Part shown: positions 17,958 through 27,314 of the stretch, piece by piece
Layout: each line of letters begins with the position of its first letter
How positions within the stretch are numbered: position 1 is the first letter of the stretch
Origin: Mucilaginibacter daejeonensis
Lineage (GTDB): Bacteria > Bacteroidota > Bacteroidia > Sphingobacteriales > Sphingobacteriaceae
Assembly: GCF_020783335.1 (NCBI RefSeq)
Contig: NZ_CP086068.1
Location: forward strand, 3,658,001 to 3,722,000
Length of the DNA stretch: 64,000 nucleotides
Direction of reading: 5' to 3'
Position numbers and translations under genes: made by a program
The notes under the pieces: model-generated
Told to the model about the DNA's origin: nothing
The model's input: the letters and a program-made list of their open reading frames with translations, nothing else
The model's database searches: none

Positions 17958-20567
17958 ATGGACCACCTTGAAAATGACGTTGCCGCTTTGCGGGCCCTGA
18001 TCGAAGAATCGCCTACACCTATAGCGCTTTATGTGGGCCCTGAGATGCGTATCCATATAGCCAATAAGGCTATGATATATGGTGCGTGGGGCAAGGATAC
18101 TTCAGTACTTGGACAGACCCTAAAGGCGGCACTACCTGAACTTGAAGGTCAACCTTTTCATCAACTGCTGGACGATGTGTACCGCAGCGGCATAGCCTAT
18201 GAGGCCAAACAAGACCCGGCTACACTTATCATTGATGGCAGGCCGGTCGAGCGGTATTACAACTTCACCTACAAGCCGCTTTTAACTACTGATGGCCAGG
18301 TTTGGGGCATCCTTAATACGGCCACTAACGTTACCGAGCTGGTTTTGGCCCGAAAGCAGATCGTTGATGTGGAGGCGCAACTTGCCTTTTCGCTCAAAGC
18401 CGCCGGCATTGGTACCTGGGACCTCGACGTCACTAATAAGAGCATTACGTGGGACGACCGCACCAAAGAACTATATGGCTTTAACCGTGCTGATACCGCC
18501 TCGTATGATCAGGTGTTGCGGTATATGCACCCTCAAGATCGGGCGGTGGTAGATAAGGCGGTTAGGAACGCACTTGATATATCATCTGGCGGTGTGTATG
18601 ATGTGCGCTTTCGCACCATTGGCGCCGATGACAATAAATTGCGCTGGCTGCACTGCAAAGGAAAAGCTTACTTCAATGAAAAAGGTGAGCCCTACCGATT
18701 CTCAGGGATAGCCATGGATATTGGTGCACAGATCAGTGCCGACGAGCGGCTGCGCTCGGCTGAGCAACTCACCCAATTAGCGCTCGAGAACATTGACGCC
18801 GGCAGCTATTTTATCCATCTTCCCTCAAAAGATATCACTTATACCCCACTTTTTACCAGGGTGCTCACCGGTAAGACGGAACTTGGCCTTGAGCGTGACG
18901 AGTTCATTAAACATATTCACCCCGACGACGTGATCGTGCGCCGCAAAGCCTACGAACTGGCCGTAAGCAGCGGCAGCCTGGACTTTGAGGCGCGCTACGT
19001 TTGGAAGGACGCCTCCATTCATTGGGTGCGTGTATTGGGTAAATATACATACGATGACCAGAATGACCCCGTATACCTTTCGGGCATTGTACAAGATATA
19101 ACCGCTGAGGCCGAGGCCAAACAAGAGCAACGAAAGCTGCTTTGGCTGATCGAGAACAGTACGGACATGATCAGCCTGATGGATAAGAGTGGCGACCTTA
19201 CCTACCTTAACGAGGCTGGTCGCCGTATGCTTGACATCAAAGTACTGCACGAAGATACCCGTAAGCGCGCAGCCTATTTGATGGAAGCTGAGCTTGACCG
19301 TGTCAGGCAGGTGGTGGATCCCGCCTTATTGACCGACGACCGATGGTCGGGCGAATTGATGTTCCGCAACACCAACACGGGCGAAGCGATCCCCTGTTTT
19401 GTGACCACTCTGCTGTTACGCGACACTTCAACAGGCCAGCCTTTGGGTTCAGCGTCGGTAGTGCGCGACATGCGCCCCGAACTGGCCGCTCAAAAAGCTC
19501 TGATCGATAACGAAGAGCTGTTCAGGGCCATTACCACGGCATCGCCCGCGGCCTTATGGATGACCGACGCCGAAGGCAGCATCACCTACGTTAACGATAT
19601 TTGGCTCAACTGGACAGGCAGATCTTTTGACGAGCACCTTGGCCAGGGATGGGTAGAGGCTGTAGTGGCCGATGACCGAGCATTGGCTGGCGAACGTTTC
19701 GTTAACGACTTTACTCAACGCGTGTTCCATGAAAGCCAGTTCAGGATACAACATACCGATGGCACCCGGCGCTGGATCGTGTGTACCGGCCACCCGCAAT
19801 ACCATGTGGACGGCGGCTTTAAAGGTTATATAGGCGCTTGCGTGGACATTAGCGAACAAATGCATCTGCAGCAGCAAAAGGACGAATTTATAGGTGTGGC
19901 CAGTCATGAGCTTAAGACCCCAGTCACCAGTGTAAAAGCCTATGCCCAAGTATTGCAGACCATGTTCGAGCGCGAGGTGGACGATAAAAAGGCGCTTATG
20001 CTGAGCAAAATGAACAGCCAGATCGATCGCCTGAGTTCGCTTATCAACGACCTGCTCGATGTGACCAAGATCCAGTCGGGCCGTTTGCAGTTCCATGATC
20101 GCCACTTTGATCTTAATGACCTGGTACTGGAAGTTTGCGAGGACCTGCAACGCACCGCTCATAAACATCAACTGATCACCGACCTCCATTCCACTGCACC
20201 CGTGCACGCCGATGCCGACCGCATCAGGCAGGTACTGACCAACCTGATCACCAACGCGATCAAATACTCTCCGTCTGCCCATAGCGTGACCATAAGCAGC
20301 TCCATGACCGATACTGAGGCCATCATATCGGTACAGGACCATGGCATCGGCATTAGTGCTGATAAACAGCCAAAGGTGTTTGACCAGTTTTACCGGGTAA
20401 GCGGCAGCAACCAACATACCTTCCCGGGGTTAGGATTGGGCCTATACATTACGGCTGAGATCATTAAAGGTGAGGGTGGGCGCATATGGCTCAGCTCAGT
20501 ACCGGGAGAGGGCTCGATCTTTTACTTCGCACTGCCGCTAAGTTCGGGTCAAAGCATTGTGAAGTAA
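17958..20567 (+). CDS. Soluble hybrid-free sensor histidine kinase with five PAS domains
   Basis: 869 residues with no membrane helix or signal peptide, so it senses cytoplasmic cues. Five PAS/PAC units follow one another: roughly 1-130, 135-260, 262-385, 390-510 and 515-640, with PAC endings such as FSGIAMDI, LSGIVQDI and YIGACVDI. The HisKA domain has the phospho-acceptor His 650 in VASHELKTPVTS. The ATPase domain has NLITNAIKYS (N box), QDHGIGIS (G1) and GLGLGLYI (G2). There is no receiver domain on the same chain. Two single-domain response regulators follow at 95 bp and 200 bp spacings and are likely partners. Ligands such as flavin or heme cannot be judged. Confidence 0.92.
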   Translation: MDHLENDVAALRALIEESPTPIALYVGPEMRIHIANKAMIYGAWGKDTSVLGQTLKAALPELEGQPFHQLLDDVYRSGIAYEAKQDPATLIIDGRPVERYYNFTYKPLLTTDGQVWGILNTATNVTELVLARKQIVDVEAQLAFSLKAAGIGTWDLDVTNKSITWDDRTKELYGFNRADTASYDQVLRYMHPQDRAVVDKAVRNALDISSGGVYDVRFRTIGADDNKLRWLHCKGKAYFNEKGEPYRFSGIAMDIGAQISADERLRSAEQLTQLALENIDAGSYFIHLPSKDITYTPLFTRVLTGKTELGLERDEFIKHIHPDDVIVRRKAYELAVSSGSLDFEARYVWKDASIHWVRVLGKYTYDDQNDPVYLSGIVQDITAEAEAKQEQRKLLWLIENSTDMISLMDKSGDLTYLNEAGRRMLDIKVLHEDTRKRAAYLMEAELDRVRQVVDPALLTDDRWSGELMFRNTNTGEAIPCFVTTLLLRDTSTGQPLGSASVVRDMRPELAAQKALIDNEELFRAITTASPAALWMTDAEGSITYVNDIWLNWTGRSFDEHLGQGWVEAVVADDRALAGERFVNDFTQRVFHESQFRIQHTDGTRRWIVCTGHPQYHVDGGFKGYIGACVDISEQMHLQQQKDEFIGVASHELKTPVTSVKAYAQVLQTMFEREVDDKKALMLSKMNSQIDRLSSLINDLLDVTKIQSGRLQFHDRHFDLNDLVLEVCEDLQRTAHKHQLITDLHSTAPVHADADRIRQVLTNLITNAIKYSPSAHSVTISSSMTDTEAIISVQDHGIGISADKQPKVFDQFYRVSGSNQHTFPGLGLGLYITAEIIKGEGGRIWLSSVPGEGSIFYFALPLSSGQSIVK

Positions 20568-20643
20568 CCCGGCGTCCTATCAGTTCGATAGCGGTTGCAA
20601 CAAATATTTTTAGGAGAACCTTTTAACTGAATGAACAAATAAT

Positions 20644-20651
20644 TAAGTTTG
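20644..20651 (+). promoter_or_regulatory. -7 promoter box of the first response regulator gene
   Basis: TAAGTTTG matches TAnnTTTG exactly and ends 10 nt before ATG 20662, giving a predicted leader of about 6 nt. A TTTT stands at the -33 position with correct spacing. It suggests the regulator can be transcribed apart from the kinase gene. Confidence 0.5.
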
Positions 20652-20661
20652 CTCATATCAA

Positions 20662-21045
20662 ATGAAAGATCTGCCGAAACGGATAATGATCGCTGACGAC
20701 GATCCGGGTATCGTTGATGCGGTCGAGATGATCCTCGATCTACATGGCTACGAGGTATCAAGTACATACAACGGTAATGATGTGCTCGAACTGGATGATC
20801 AACTCCCCGACCTGCTGCTCCTGGATATATGGATGTCGGGCTGCGATGGTCGCACCATTTGCAAAGCACTAAAGGCCAATGACGATACACGGCACATGCC
20901 TGTGCTCATGTTATCGGCCAGTACCGATATCAAAGGCTCGGCCATGGAGGCAGGCGCTGATGATTTTTTAGCAAAGCCATTCGAAATGAAAGAGTTGGTG
21001 AATAAGATCAACAACTTATTGCAAGAACAACGCTCGATGGCTTAG
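20662..21045 (+). CDS. Single-domain response regulator (CheY-like)
   Basis: 127 residues comprising only a receiver domain. The acidic pocket is Asp 12/13, the phospho-acceptor is Asp 55 in LLLLDIWMSG, Ser 85 is in the switch position and Lys 105 is in LAKPF. There is no DNA-binding or enzymatic output domain, so it must act through protein contacts, as a phosphate sink, or in a phosphorelay. It lies 94 bp after the PAS histidine kinase gene on the same strand with its own -7 box, and is probably phosphorylated by that kinase (inference from position). Confidence 0.88.
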   Translation: MKDLPKRIMIADDDPGIVDAVEMILDLHGYEVSSTYNGNDVLELDDQLPDLLLLDIWMSGCDGRTICKALKANDDTRHMPVLMLSASTDIKGSAMEAGADDFLAKPFEMKELVNKINNLLQEQRSMA

Positions 21046-21115
21046 TTGCGGTACCCTTCGCTGCACTAACTTGACCTACGGAACTCTGTACACTCCCAAG
21101 GTGAAAATATTTTCG

Positions 21116-21123
21116 TATGTTTG
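21116..21123 (+). promoter_or_regulatory. -7 promoter box upstream of the second response regulator
   Basis: TATGTTTG matches TAnnTTTG exactly. A start near 21127 would give a leader of about 118 nt before ATG 21245. No TTG at 19-nt spacing. Confidence 0.4.
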
Positions 21124-21244
21124 CCTTAGTTAAGCCCTTTCATCTCTATATTAGCCCAACACCATTACTATTGCGTAGCTGCCAGCCTCTGTTCAGTAAG
21201 CGCCATTAGCCGCTGCTCCTGCATACCAGGTCAACAAACTTTTT

Positions 21245-21610
21245 ATGCTTAAAAAGATATTAGTACTTGATGACAATATGGACATCCTCGAGATCGTGCA
21301 CGAGGTGCTCACCTATGAGCGCTTCGAAGTAAAAAGCACGTCGACGAGTGTGAACATCGTTGCATTGGCCGAGTCGTACTTACCTGATCTGATCATTTTG
21401 GATTACAAGCTGCTTGACGCTAACGGTGGTGACATTTGCCGTATGTTCAAATCGCACAAGGTGCTGCACAGGATACCGGTCATCATCTTTTCGGCTTACA
21501 GTACCAATGTTGATTTTTACAGCTTTGGCTGCGATGCCGTGATCGCCAAACCATTTGACATTGATGACCTGATCGGCACGGTGAATAAATGCCTTGAACT
21601 CGCGGCCTGA
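21245..21610 (+). CDS. Single-domain response regulator (CheY-like), second copy
   Basis: 121 residues, receiver domain only. Acidic pair Asp 9/10, phospho-acceptor Asp 53 in LIILDYKLLDANGG, Ser 83 and Lys 102 in AKPFDIDDL. It differs clearly from the neighbouring regulator in the alpha4-beta5 region, so it is not a recent duplicate. The ATG follows a T-rich stretch. Two output-less regulators after one kinase suggest branching or a phosphate sink. The gene is followed by a convergent VWA protein gene 38 bp away. Confidence 0.88.
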   Translation: MLKKILVLDDNMDILEIVHEVLTYERFEVKSTSTSVNIVALAESYLPDLIILDYKLLDANGGDICRMFKSHKVLHRIPVIIFSAYSTNVDFYSFGCDAVIAKPFDIDDLIGTVNKCLELAA

Positions 21611-21648
21611 TCAATTTGCTGTGCTATCCTGATAGATAGCTCTCCTAC

Positions 21649-23739
21649 CTACACCTCCCCTTCCCGCTTACGCAAGAACCATTCGACGCTTAACAGTATC
21701 AAGATCAGCCCAAAAAGCCATTTATTGTTAATGAGGTCACTGTAATGTTCATCATCATACACGATGGTCTTGATGTTGTCATTATGCCGTATCAGATCTA
21801 CCAGCTTTCCTAATTGAGAGGGTTGCAGCATTTGTGCGCCTGAACGTTTGGCCATGTCATACAGCAGGGCGTGATCAGCGGTACTTTGCCTGCTTTCCAG
21901 GTCGAGCGGCTTAATGGTGAACTTGCCGGCAGCATTGAAGCGCTGCTTACCCAATACGCTGTTGGCTTTAAAGCTATATTCGCCTACAGGCAAGGCACCC
22001 GCATTAAGTTGGTAGCTCTGTCCCGTGCGGGTGAACAGGAACCCATAACTTTTGCCTTTCTCATTACGAATATCTACGCTCACATCGGGCGTGTTGACCA
22101 ACTGCAAGGCATCATTATAAAGCTCGGCGTTGAGGATAACGTCGTCCCCTTCATCAAAAACATTATGAGCAGGGTATACCCGGAAGCGCTGACGGTTAGT
22201 ATTGGCCGTAAGGTACTGTATGCTTTGGCCAAATAGTTCTTCCAGCGCCAGGTGGTCGTTGTGCTCTTGAAATTCGGCCAGGTTCCAGCGCCATATGCCC
22301 TCACCGGTCAGGGTGGCGGTACGGCGACCATTCACCTCGTTAAAGGCCAGCAAAGGGTAAGTAGTGCTCACGCTGCCGATGCGTTGCTTCAATAACACCG
22401 ATGCACCGGGCGCCGAACCATAATTACCGAACGGCGCCATCAGCGGCGGGAAGCGTTCGAGCCTCTTCAGCGTAGAATCAGACAAGGTGAACAGCGAGAA
22501 ATCTTTGACCGGTACGGCGAACTCCTCCTGCACATCGGCACGGCCACCAATGATACGGATGGTGTTCTGTTCCTGGTTCAGGTCGTCCAGGTTGGAGCGC
22601 GCACCAGCCATGTACCAAACAGGCACCTTGCTTTGGGCAACATAGTTCTTGAGCGCCAGGTTATCGCCGGCGGTCACCTGATACAGCATCAGCAGTCCAT
22701 AGTCGGGTAGTTTAACGGTCGATAGCTTATCGAGGGCAACCGCTTTAAGTTCAAAGTTACGGTCATGCTCTACCAGCGTTTTGACCACGCCGATATCAGG
22801 GTGGGCAGCATCATATACCAGCAGTATCTTTTGCCGGGCATCCAGTACTTCTATGTAGACGGTCTCAGTGTTATTTTTAAGTGTGAGCTCATTAACGGCC
22901 GGGGCCAGCCCTATCGTGAAGCGGTGGATACCCTTTTTATCGGCGCTGACCTTGACCGGCACCACTTTACGGAAGCTGTTATCATTTACCGGTATGCTTT
23001 GCGTGAACACTTTGCGACCATCCTCAGCTACAGTAAGCCGCATGGTCTCTCCTCTGCTTTGATAGGCTTCTACCAACACTTCCAGGATCATATCATTCCC
23101 TAAAAATGCGGTACGGTTATAGTTCACGTTGCCAACAACGAGGTCGCGGCGTGGAATGGTATCGCCCAGAGCTACGGTATAGATGTTGGTCTTGAGGTCG
23201 CGCGCCACATACCGAGGGTCGGCGCCGTGGTCGTAAAGGCCGTCGGTGGCCAGCACGATGGCGCCAATGTTCTGTCCAGCGTACTGCTCTTTTAATTGGG
23301 TCAACGCTGAGGCAATGTCGGTGCGGTCGCCGTTATAGGCAGATGAGAGCCCTTGCTGAAGGTCACGGTCAAAGTGGAATTCACGAACATCATACTGATC
23401 ACCCAAGTGCGCTTTCAATGACGCCAGTTGCTGATGGAACTTAGGCAGATCGAAACCCTTAGGCTTAAAGGCCTTAATGGACGTAGAATTGTCCTGCGCG
23501 ATGATTACCAGCGGCTTTTGCGGTTCATAGTTGACCGTGCGGATCAGCGGCGATACAAGCAGGAAGCCGACCAGACTCACCGCCACAGCGCGCAGGGCGG
23601 CCAGCAGCCAGCGCATACGGTTATCCAGGATCACCGGGTCGCGGTAGAGCAGCCATGCGTACAGCACACCCAGCAACACACATAATGGTATATACCAGCC
23701 CGAAACCGTACCCCAGGTGACCGAAAACAAAAACAGCAT
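21649..23739 (-). CDS. Membrane-anchored von Willebrand factor A domain protein
   Basis: 696 residues. Two hydrophobic helices near the N-terminus (about 9-30 and 42-64) and one at the extreme C-terminus (about 672-690, followed by RKREGEV) anchor the protein so that the large middle part should face the periplasm. A VWA domain starts after helix 2; its MIDAS residues are visible as DNSTS and, later, ATDGLYDHG. The rest contains Ig-like strands and a glutamine-amidotransferase-like region (KILLVYDAAHPDIGVVKTL). Bacteroidota carry related proteins alongside MoxR/Bat operons, but no MoxR ATPase is nearby here. The function is unknown; a scaffold role in the envelope is plausible. Confidence 0.78.
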   Translation of the reverse strand: MLFLFSVTWGTVSGWYIPLCVLLGVLYAWLLYRDPVILDNRMRWLLAALRAVAVSLVGFLLVSPLIRTVNYEPQKPLVIIAQDNSTSIKAFKPKGFDLPKFHQQLASLKAHLGDQYDVREFHFDRDLQQGLSSAYNGDRTDIASALTQLKEQYAGQNIGAIVLATDGLYDHGADPRYVARDLKTNIYTVALGDTIPRRDLVVGNVNYNRTAFLGNDMILEVLVEAYQSRGETMRLTVAEDGRKVFTQSIPVNDNSFRKVVPVKVSADKKGIHRFTIGLAPAVNELTLKNNTETVYIEVLDARQKILLVYDAAHPDIGVVKTLVEHDRNFELKAVALDKLSTVKLPDYGLLMLYQVTAGDNLALKNYVAQSKVPVWYMAGARSNLDDLNQEQNTIRIIGGRADVQEEFAVPVKDFSLFTLSDSTLKRLERFPPLMAPFGNYGSAPGASVLLKQRIGSVSTTYPLLAFNEVNGRRTATLTGEGIWRWNLAEFQEHNDHLALEELFGQSIQYLTANTNRQRFRVYPAHNVFDEGDDVILNAELYNDALQLVNTPDVSVDIRNEKGKSYGFLFTRTGQSYQLNAGALPVGEYSFKANSVLGKQRFNAAGKFTIKPLDLESRQSTADHALLYDMAKRSGAQMLQPSQLGKLVDLIRHNDNIKTIVYDDEHYSDLINNKWLFGLILILLSVEWFLRKREGEV

Positions 23740-23818
23740 ACTTGTATCCCAAATATGCTGTTTATTTCTTATTTACCTGAACTTTTTAGCTCATGGTATC
23801 GGTTAGTGTGCTTGCTAA

Positions 23819-24559
23819 TTACATACCACCATCAACGCCCAATACCTGGCCGGTGATGTAAGCGCTCATATCTGAAGCCAGGAATACGCAAGTATTGGCC
23901 ACATCATCGGTCTCGCCGGCACGTTTAAGCGGGATATCGTTGGTCCAGCCTTCAACCACTTTAGGGTCGAGGATCTCGGTCATTTCAGTTTTGATAAAGC
24001 CCGGGGCCACTACGTTGGCGCGGATATTACGCGAACCCAGCTCTTTGGCCACTGACTTGGTGAAGCCGATGATACCGGCCTTTGAAGCCGCGTAGTTCGA
24101 TTGACCCGGATTACCTTTTACACCCACTACCGAGCTCATGTTGATGAACACACCCTGACGTGCTTTCATCATGATACGTGAAGCAGCCTTAGTGATGTTG
24201 AATATCGATTTCAGGTTCACGTCGATCACCTCGTCCCACTGGTCTTCGGTCATACGCATCAGAAGGCCGTCCTTGGTGATACCGGCGTTGTTCACCACGA
24301 TGTCGAGCTTGCCCATATCGGCTACGATATCGTTGATCAGCTTATCGGCCTCGTCGAACTTAGAAGCGTCGGAACGATAACCTTTTACCTGGGTGCCGTA
24401 AGCTTGTAATTCCTGCTCAAGGGCCTGCCCTTTTTCTACTGATGACAAATAGGTAAAAGCCACATTAGCGCCGTGCTCGGCAAATTTCTCGGCTATTTTA
24501 CGACCAATCCCTTTCGATGCACCGGTGATAAGCGCGGTCTTTCCTTCTAACAGTTTCAT
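23819..24559 (-). CDS. fabG: 3-oxoacyl-[acyl-carrier-protein] reductase
   Basis: 246 residues with the classical short-chain dehydrogenase layout: NADPH site TGASKGIG near residue 13, NNAG around 90, catalytic Ser in NMSSVVG, and YAASK (Tyr and Lys) near 155-159. The stretch VVAPGFIKTEMTE and the end VLGVDGGM are typical of FabG, which reduces 3-oxoacyl-ACP in fatty acid elongation. It is not next to other fab genes. A possible minus-strand -7 box (CAAACTTA on the plus strand, 24719-24726) would give a leader of about 155 nt and is weak. Confidence 0.9.
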   Translation of the reverse strand: MKLLEGKTALITGASKGIGRKIAEKFAEHGANVAFTYLSSVEKGQALEQELQAYGTQVKGYRSDASKFDEADKLINDIVADMGKLDIVVNNAGITKDGLLMRMTEDQWDEVIDVNLKSIFNITKAASRIMMKARQGVFINMSSVVGVKGNPGQSNYAASKAGIIGFTKSVAKELGSRNIRANVVAPGFIKTEMTEILDPKVVEGWTNDIPLKRAGETDDVANTCVFLASDMSAYITGQVLGVDGGM

Positions 24560-24766
24560 ATTCGTGTTCTCGAGTAATGTTTTTTTCGAAGGCGTGAAGG
24601 TAAGGATTTTTTGTTGAAATCACGGGCTTCCATGCTTGTGGCTATAGCGACCTTAAGGCGTATGATCGGGCAACGTTATTGTCCTGCCCCACTGCTAATA
24701 TTTCGCCCATAACGTTATCAAACTTAACAGTAGGTACGGTGTTAGGGTATTAAACTTACACTACCT

Positions 24767-25099
24767 ATGAACACCGCTAAGATCATCCGTCACCGGCATA
24801 AATACCACCATTATTTGAATGACGACCTGAAAGAGGTCAAGGAAGACACCCATTTCAAGATCGTGTTCTCTGAGCCTGCCGAATTTGACCGGTTCAGGGA
24901 CTGGATCAAGGAGCATGATGGAGAGTACAATTATAACAAGGAAGAAAGCCGCCAGGAAGGCAAATTCCCTAAGGTACCCATGTTTCATGACGAGATCTGC
25001 TGGTGCGATATCATGACCTATTACCTGATGCACGTGGCCGGGTACGATTTTTACGACACCATAAGCCCTTACAAAGGCGAGGTTTATATTAAGAGATAG
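24767..25099 (+). CDS. Conserved-looking small hydrophilic protein, unknown function
   Basis: 110 residues, rich in His, Asp, Glu, Lys and Tyr, with no signal peptide or membrane helix. The N-terminus has RHRHKYHHYL and the C-terminal half has DEICWCDIMTYYLMH, with two cysteines spaced one residue apart. No family was recognised. The base composition and codon pattern look coding, and the minus-strand ORF covering the same bases gives an unlikely protein. The stop codon runs into a purine-rich repeat tract and a convergent terminator. It is most likely a cytoplasmic protein. Confidence 0.55.
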   Translation: MNTAKIIRHRHKYHHYLNDDLKEVKEDTHFKIVFSEPAEFDRFRDWIKEHDGEYNYNKEESRQEGKFPKVPMFHDEICWCDIMTYYLMHVAGYDFYDTISPYKGEVYIKR

Positions 25100-25166
25100 A
25101 GGCAAGTTGAGAGACAAGATATAAGAAGCAAGACACAAGAGTTAAAAGATAAAAAGACAAGAGCCA
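25091..25166. repeat. Purine-rich degenerate short repeat tract
   Basis: About 75 bases made almost only of A and G with scattered T and C, built from imperfect AAGACAAGA / AAGAGATAA-like units. It starts at the stop codon of the 110-residue gene and ends in the left arm of the terminator. A shorter tract with the same AGAGGCAAG start follows the MarC stop at 8083. Confidence 0.5.
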
Positions 25167-25195
25167 GGATGTCCTTTCAAAGGTCCTGGCTCTTG
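25158..25195. terminator. Bidirectional hairpin terminator
   Basis: A perfect 12-bp stem (25158-25169 with 25184-25195); the enclosed bases form a further CCTTT/AAAGG pairing. It separates the 110-residue gene from the convergent HVA1-like gene. Confidence 0.75.
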
Positions 25196-25227
25196 CATCT
25201 TGGGTCTTTGCTCTTACCAAGATCGGG

Positions 25228-25443
25228 CTATTTCTTTCCGCCCTTTTTCAGTTCGCTTTCTGATTTGATCACTTTAGTGCCGTTGTCTTGTTTGATCTCG
25301 TAAGCAGGCTCATCTTTGCTGGCCTTGCGTTTTACGGTGGTACCTTTGGTCTTTTTTTCTACGGTGCTGGTGTGCTTAGCCTCGATCTTTCCTTCGGCTT
25401 CCGATTTGCCCCACTCCCAGTGTACGGTGTCTCCTTTTTTCAT
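25228..25443 (-). CDS. HVA1/DUF2945 Tudor-like small protein
   Basis: 71 residues starting MKKGDTVHWEWGKSEAEGKI. This matches the HVA1 (hypervirulence-associated, DUF2945) Tudor-like domain: a short all-beta fold, Lys-rich, ending VIKSESELKK. An in-frame ATG at 25500 would add a 19-residue tail unlike the family, so ATG 25443 was chosen. Bacterial members are single-domain cytoplasmic proteins of unknown function, often near stress genes. It lies 57 bp downstream of the GH13 gene on the same strand and may be co-transcribed with it. Confidence 0.72.
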   Translation of the reverse strand: MKKGDTVHWEWGKSEAEGKIEAKHTSTVEKKTKGTTVKRKASKDEPAYEIKQDNGTKVIKSESELKKGGKK

Positions 25444-25500
25444 GGTATTTGATGTTTTTGCCTTCGTTGTTGCAAAAGCCACGCCACCATTGCCCACCAC

Positions 25501-27219
25501 TCAAAATTGGAGTATTAACCCGCCCGACGCTGGTAGCACCGCCGCCACGCCACCATTGATATCAGCAGTGCTGATCAACTTACCGGTCAGCAGATCGGTG
25601 AGCTCGATGGCACCGTTCAAGCCCCATTGCTGAAGCAGATCGGCCGGTATCCTGATATTGAAGTTGCGCTCGTGGCGGCTAAAGTTCACGGCGATCAATA
25701 AACGTTGCTGATCGGTGTATCGCAGGTACAGGTAAAGCTTATCGTCAAAGCCCCACTCCCGTTCGTTGGCCATCATCAGCTCGTAAAAGCTACCATGGGT
25801 AATGGCCTCATGCTTAGTCGTTACGTTCAGCAGCGTACGGTAAAATGAACGCAGCTGCTGCTGATCTTCCGATAGCCGGCCTCCGTCGCATTGGCCATCG
25901 TTCAACCATTTCTGGTGTTCGGGTACAGGGCAGTAGTCAAAAATAGAGGTGCGTCCATCATCGCCGCTAAAACCTTGGGCGCCGGCTGCGGGTTCTCCCA
26001 CTTCCTGGCCAAAATAGATCATTACCGGTCCAGTGTTCAATGTGGCCGTCACGATCATAGCCGGTATGGCCAGCCAAGCGTCACCCGCGAAGTAAGGCGA
26101 GGCGATGCGCTGTTCATCATGGTTCTCCAAAAAGCGCAGCATCCGCTCATCTATACCCTGGCTATCGTGGTTCCACACAGCATTGATCTGCCAGGTGCTG
26201 GCGCCATGCTCATCGCGGATCAGCCGCTTCAGGGCATCGTACAGGCCCACCTTGTCATACAGATAGTCAAATTGACCATGGAACAGGTAATTACGGTACT
26301 CACCCGTGCGATAGGCCTCGCCAATGAAGATGATACCAGGGTAGCGCTCCTTCATCTGCGGGATAAGCCATGCCCAAAACTCAGTAGGCACGTATTCCAC
26401 CATATCGCATCTGAAGCCCTCAACGCCTTTGTCCGCCCAATAGCTCAGGATATGCAGGATCTTATTCCACAAAGGCGGCACCGGGTCGAAATGGCAATGG
26501 TAGCCGCCATTAAAGTCGACACCATAATTGAGCTTTACCGTTTCGAACCAGTTGTTGACCGATGGACTTGGCGTAAAAACATCATCGCCTGTTCCCTTGG
26601 CCGGATACTCGTCGAACTGACCATCTTTTAACGGGTCAACGAACTCCGGTCCGCCGGGATCATAACCTTGTGGCACGGTAAAGCGCTGGCCGGGGATATA
26701 GTACAGATCGTTGGTAGGGCTAAAGGCTTTGGTCACATCATCATCCTCACCGATATCGCGTACGCCGTCGGGCTTCACATCTGAGGCATAGGTGCGCGCC
26801 ACGTGGTTGGGCACCAGATCAATGAGCACCTTCATGCCCTGCTGATGAGTGCGGGCGATCAGCGCTTCAAATTCGGCCATACGGTCAGGTATGCTCACGG
26901 CCAGGTCGGGCGCTACATCATAAAAGTCCTTAATGGCATATGGCGAACCGGCACGGCCTTTCACCACATCTGGATCATCGCGCTTGATGCCGTAGGCCGT
27001 ATGGTCGGTCATGGTAGCATGCTCGATCACCCCGGTGTACCAGATATGGGTAAAACCCATATCCTTGATGGCTTTTAAAGCGGTACAGGTAATATCGTTG
27101 AACTTGCCGCAACCGTTCTCTTCAATGCTGCCGTAGAATTTGTTATTGGTGTTGGTATTGCCGAACAAGCGCGGCAGTAACTGGTATATGATCAGCTTAT
27201 GATCGGGTGTAGATGCCAT
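25501..27219 (-). CDS. Glycoside hydrolase family 13 enzyme (alpha-amylase/trehalose synthase-like)
   Basis: 572 residues, no signal peptide, so probably cytoplasmic. The four GH13 conserved regions are present: DLVPNHVAR, GFRCDMVEY (nucleophile Asp), FIGEAY (acid/base Glu) and FLENHDEQR (third acid). The C-terminus has an all-beta domain with LYLRYTDQQRLLIAVNFSR. The N-terminus IIYQLLPRLFGN is seen in a Bacteroidota subgroup often annotated alpha-amylase. It probably acts on intracellular alpha-glucan or maltodextrin; the exact subfamily is not determined. The small HVA1-like gene follows. Confidence 0.87.
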   Translation of the reverse strand: MASTPDHKLIIYQLLPRLFGNTNTNNKFYGSIEENGCGKFNDITCTALKAIKDMGFTHIWYTGVIEHATMTDHTAYGIKRDDPDVVKGRAGSPYAIKDFYDVAPDLAVSIPDRMAEFEALIARTHQQGMKVLIDLVPNHVARTYASDVKPDGVRDIGEDDDVTKAFSPTNDLYYIPGQRFTVPQGYDPGGPEFVDPLKDGQFDEYPAKGTGDDVFTPSPSVNNWFETVKLNYGVDFNGGYHCHFDPVPPLWNKILHILSYWADKGVEGFRCDMVEYVPTEFWAWLIPQMKERYPGIIFIGEAYRTGEYRNYLFHGQFDYLYDKVGLYDALKRLIRDEHGASTWQINAVWNHDSQGIDERMLRFLENHDEQRIASPYFAGDAWLAIPAMIVTATLNTGPVMIYFGQEVGEPAAGAQGFSGDDGRTSIFDYCPVPEHQKWLNDGQCDGGRLSEDQQQLRSFYRTLLNVTTKHEAITHGSFYELMMANEREWGFDDKLYLYLRYTDQQRLLIAVNFSRHERNFNIRIPADLLQQWGLNGAIELTDLLTGKLISTADINGGVAAVLPASGGLILQF

Positions 27220-27314
27220 GTAAGGTGTGATGTAAGTACCGCAATTTACGGTTTGACCGGCACCAAGGACAATATTTACGTTAAAAATTTACCAGCTGCA
27301 TTGTGCGCTAATAT

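Noticed and set aside
19554-20417. Minus-strand ORF of 287 residues inside the PAS kinase
   Set aside because: It overlaps the HisKA and ATPase motifs read on the plus strand and shows no coherent domain.
24719-24726. Minus-strand -7-like box upstream of fabG
   Set aside because: Although it matches the consensus, it would give a leader of about 155 nt with no -33 element; kept only as a remark in the fabG entry.
24761-25138. Minus-strand ORF of 125 residues over the 110-residue gene
   Set aside because: The plus-strand protein has a plausible composition and an ATG 6 bp into the region; the minus-strand protein does not, and it would cross the purine-rich tract.
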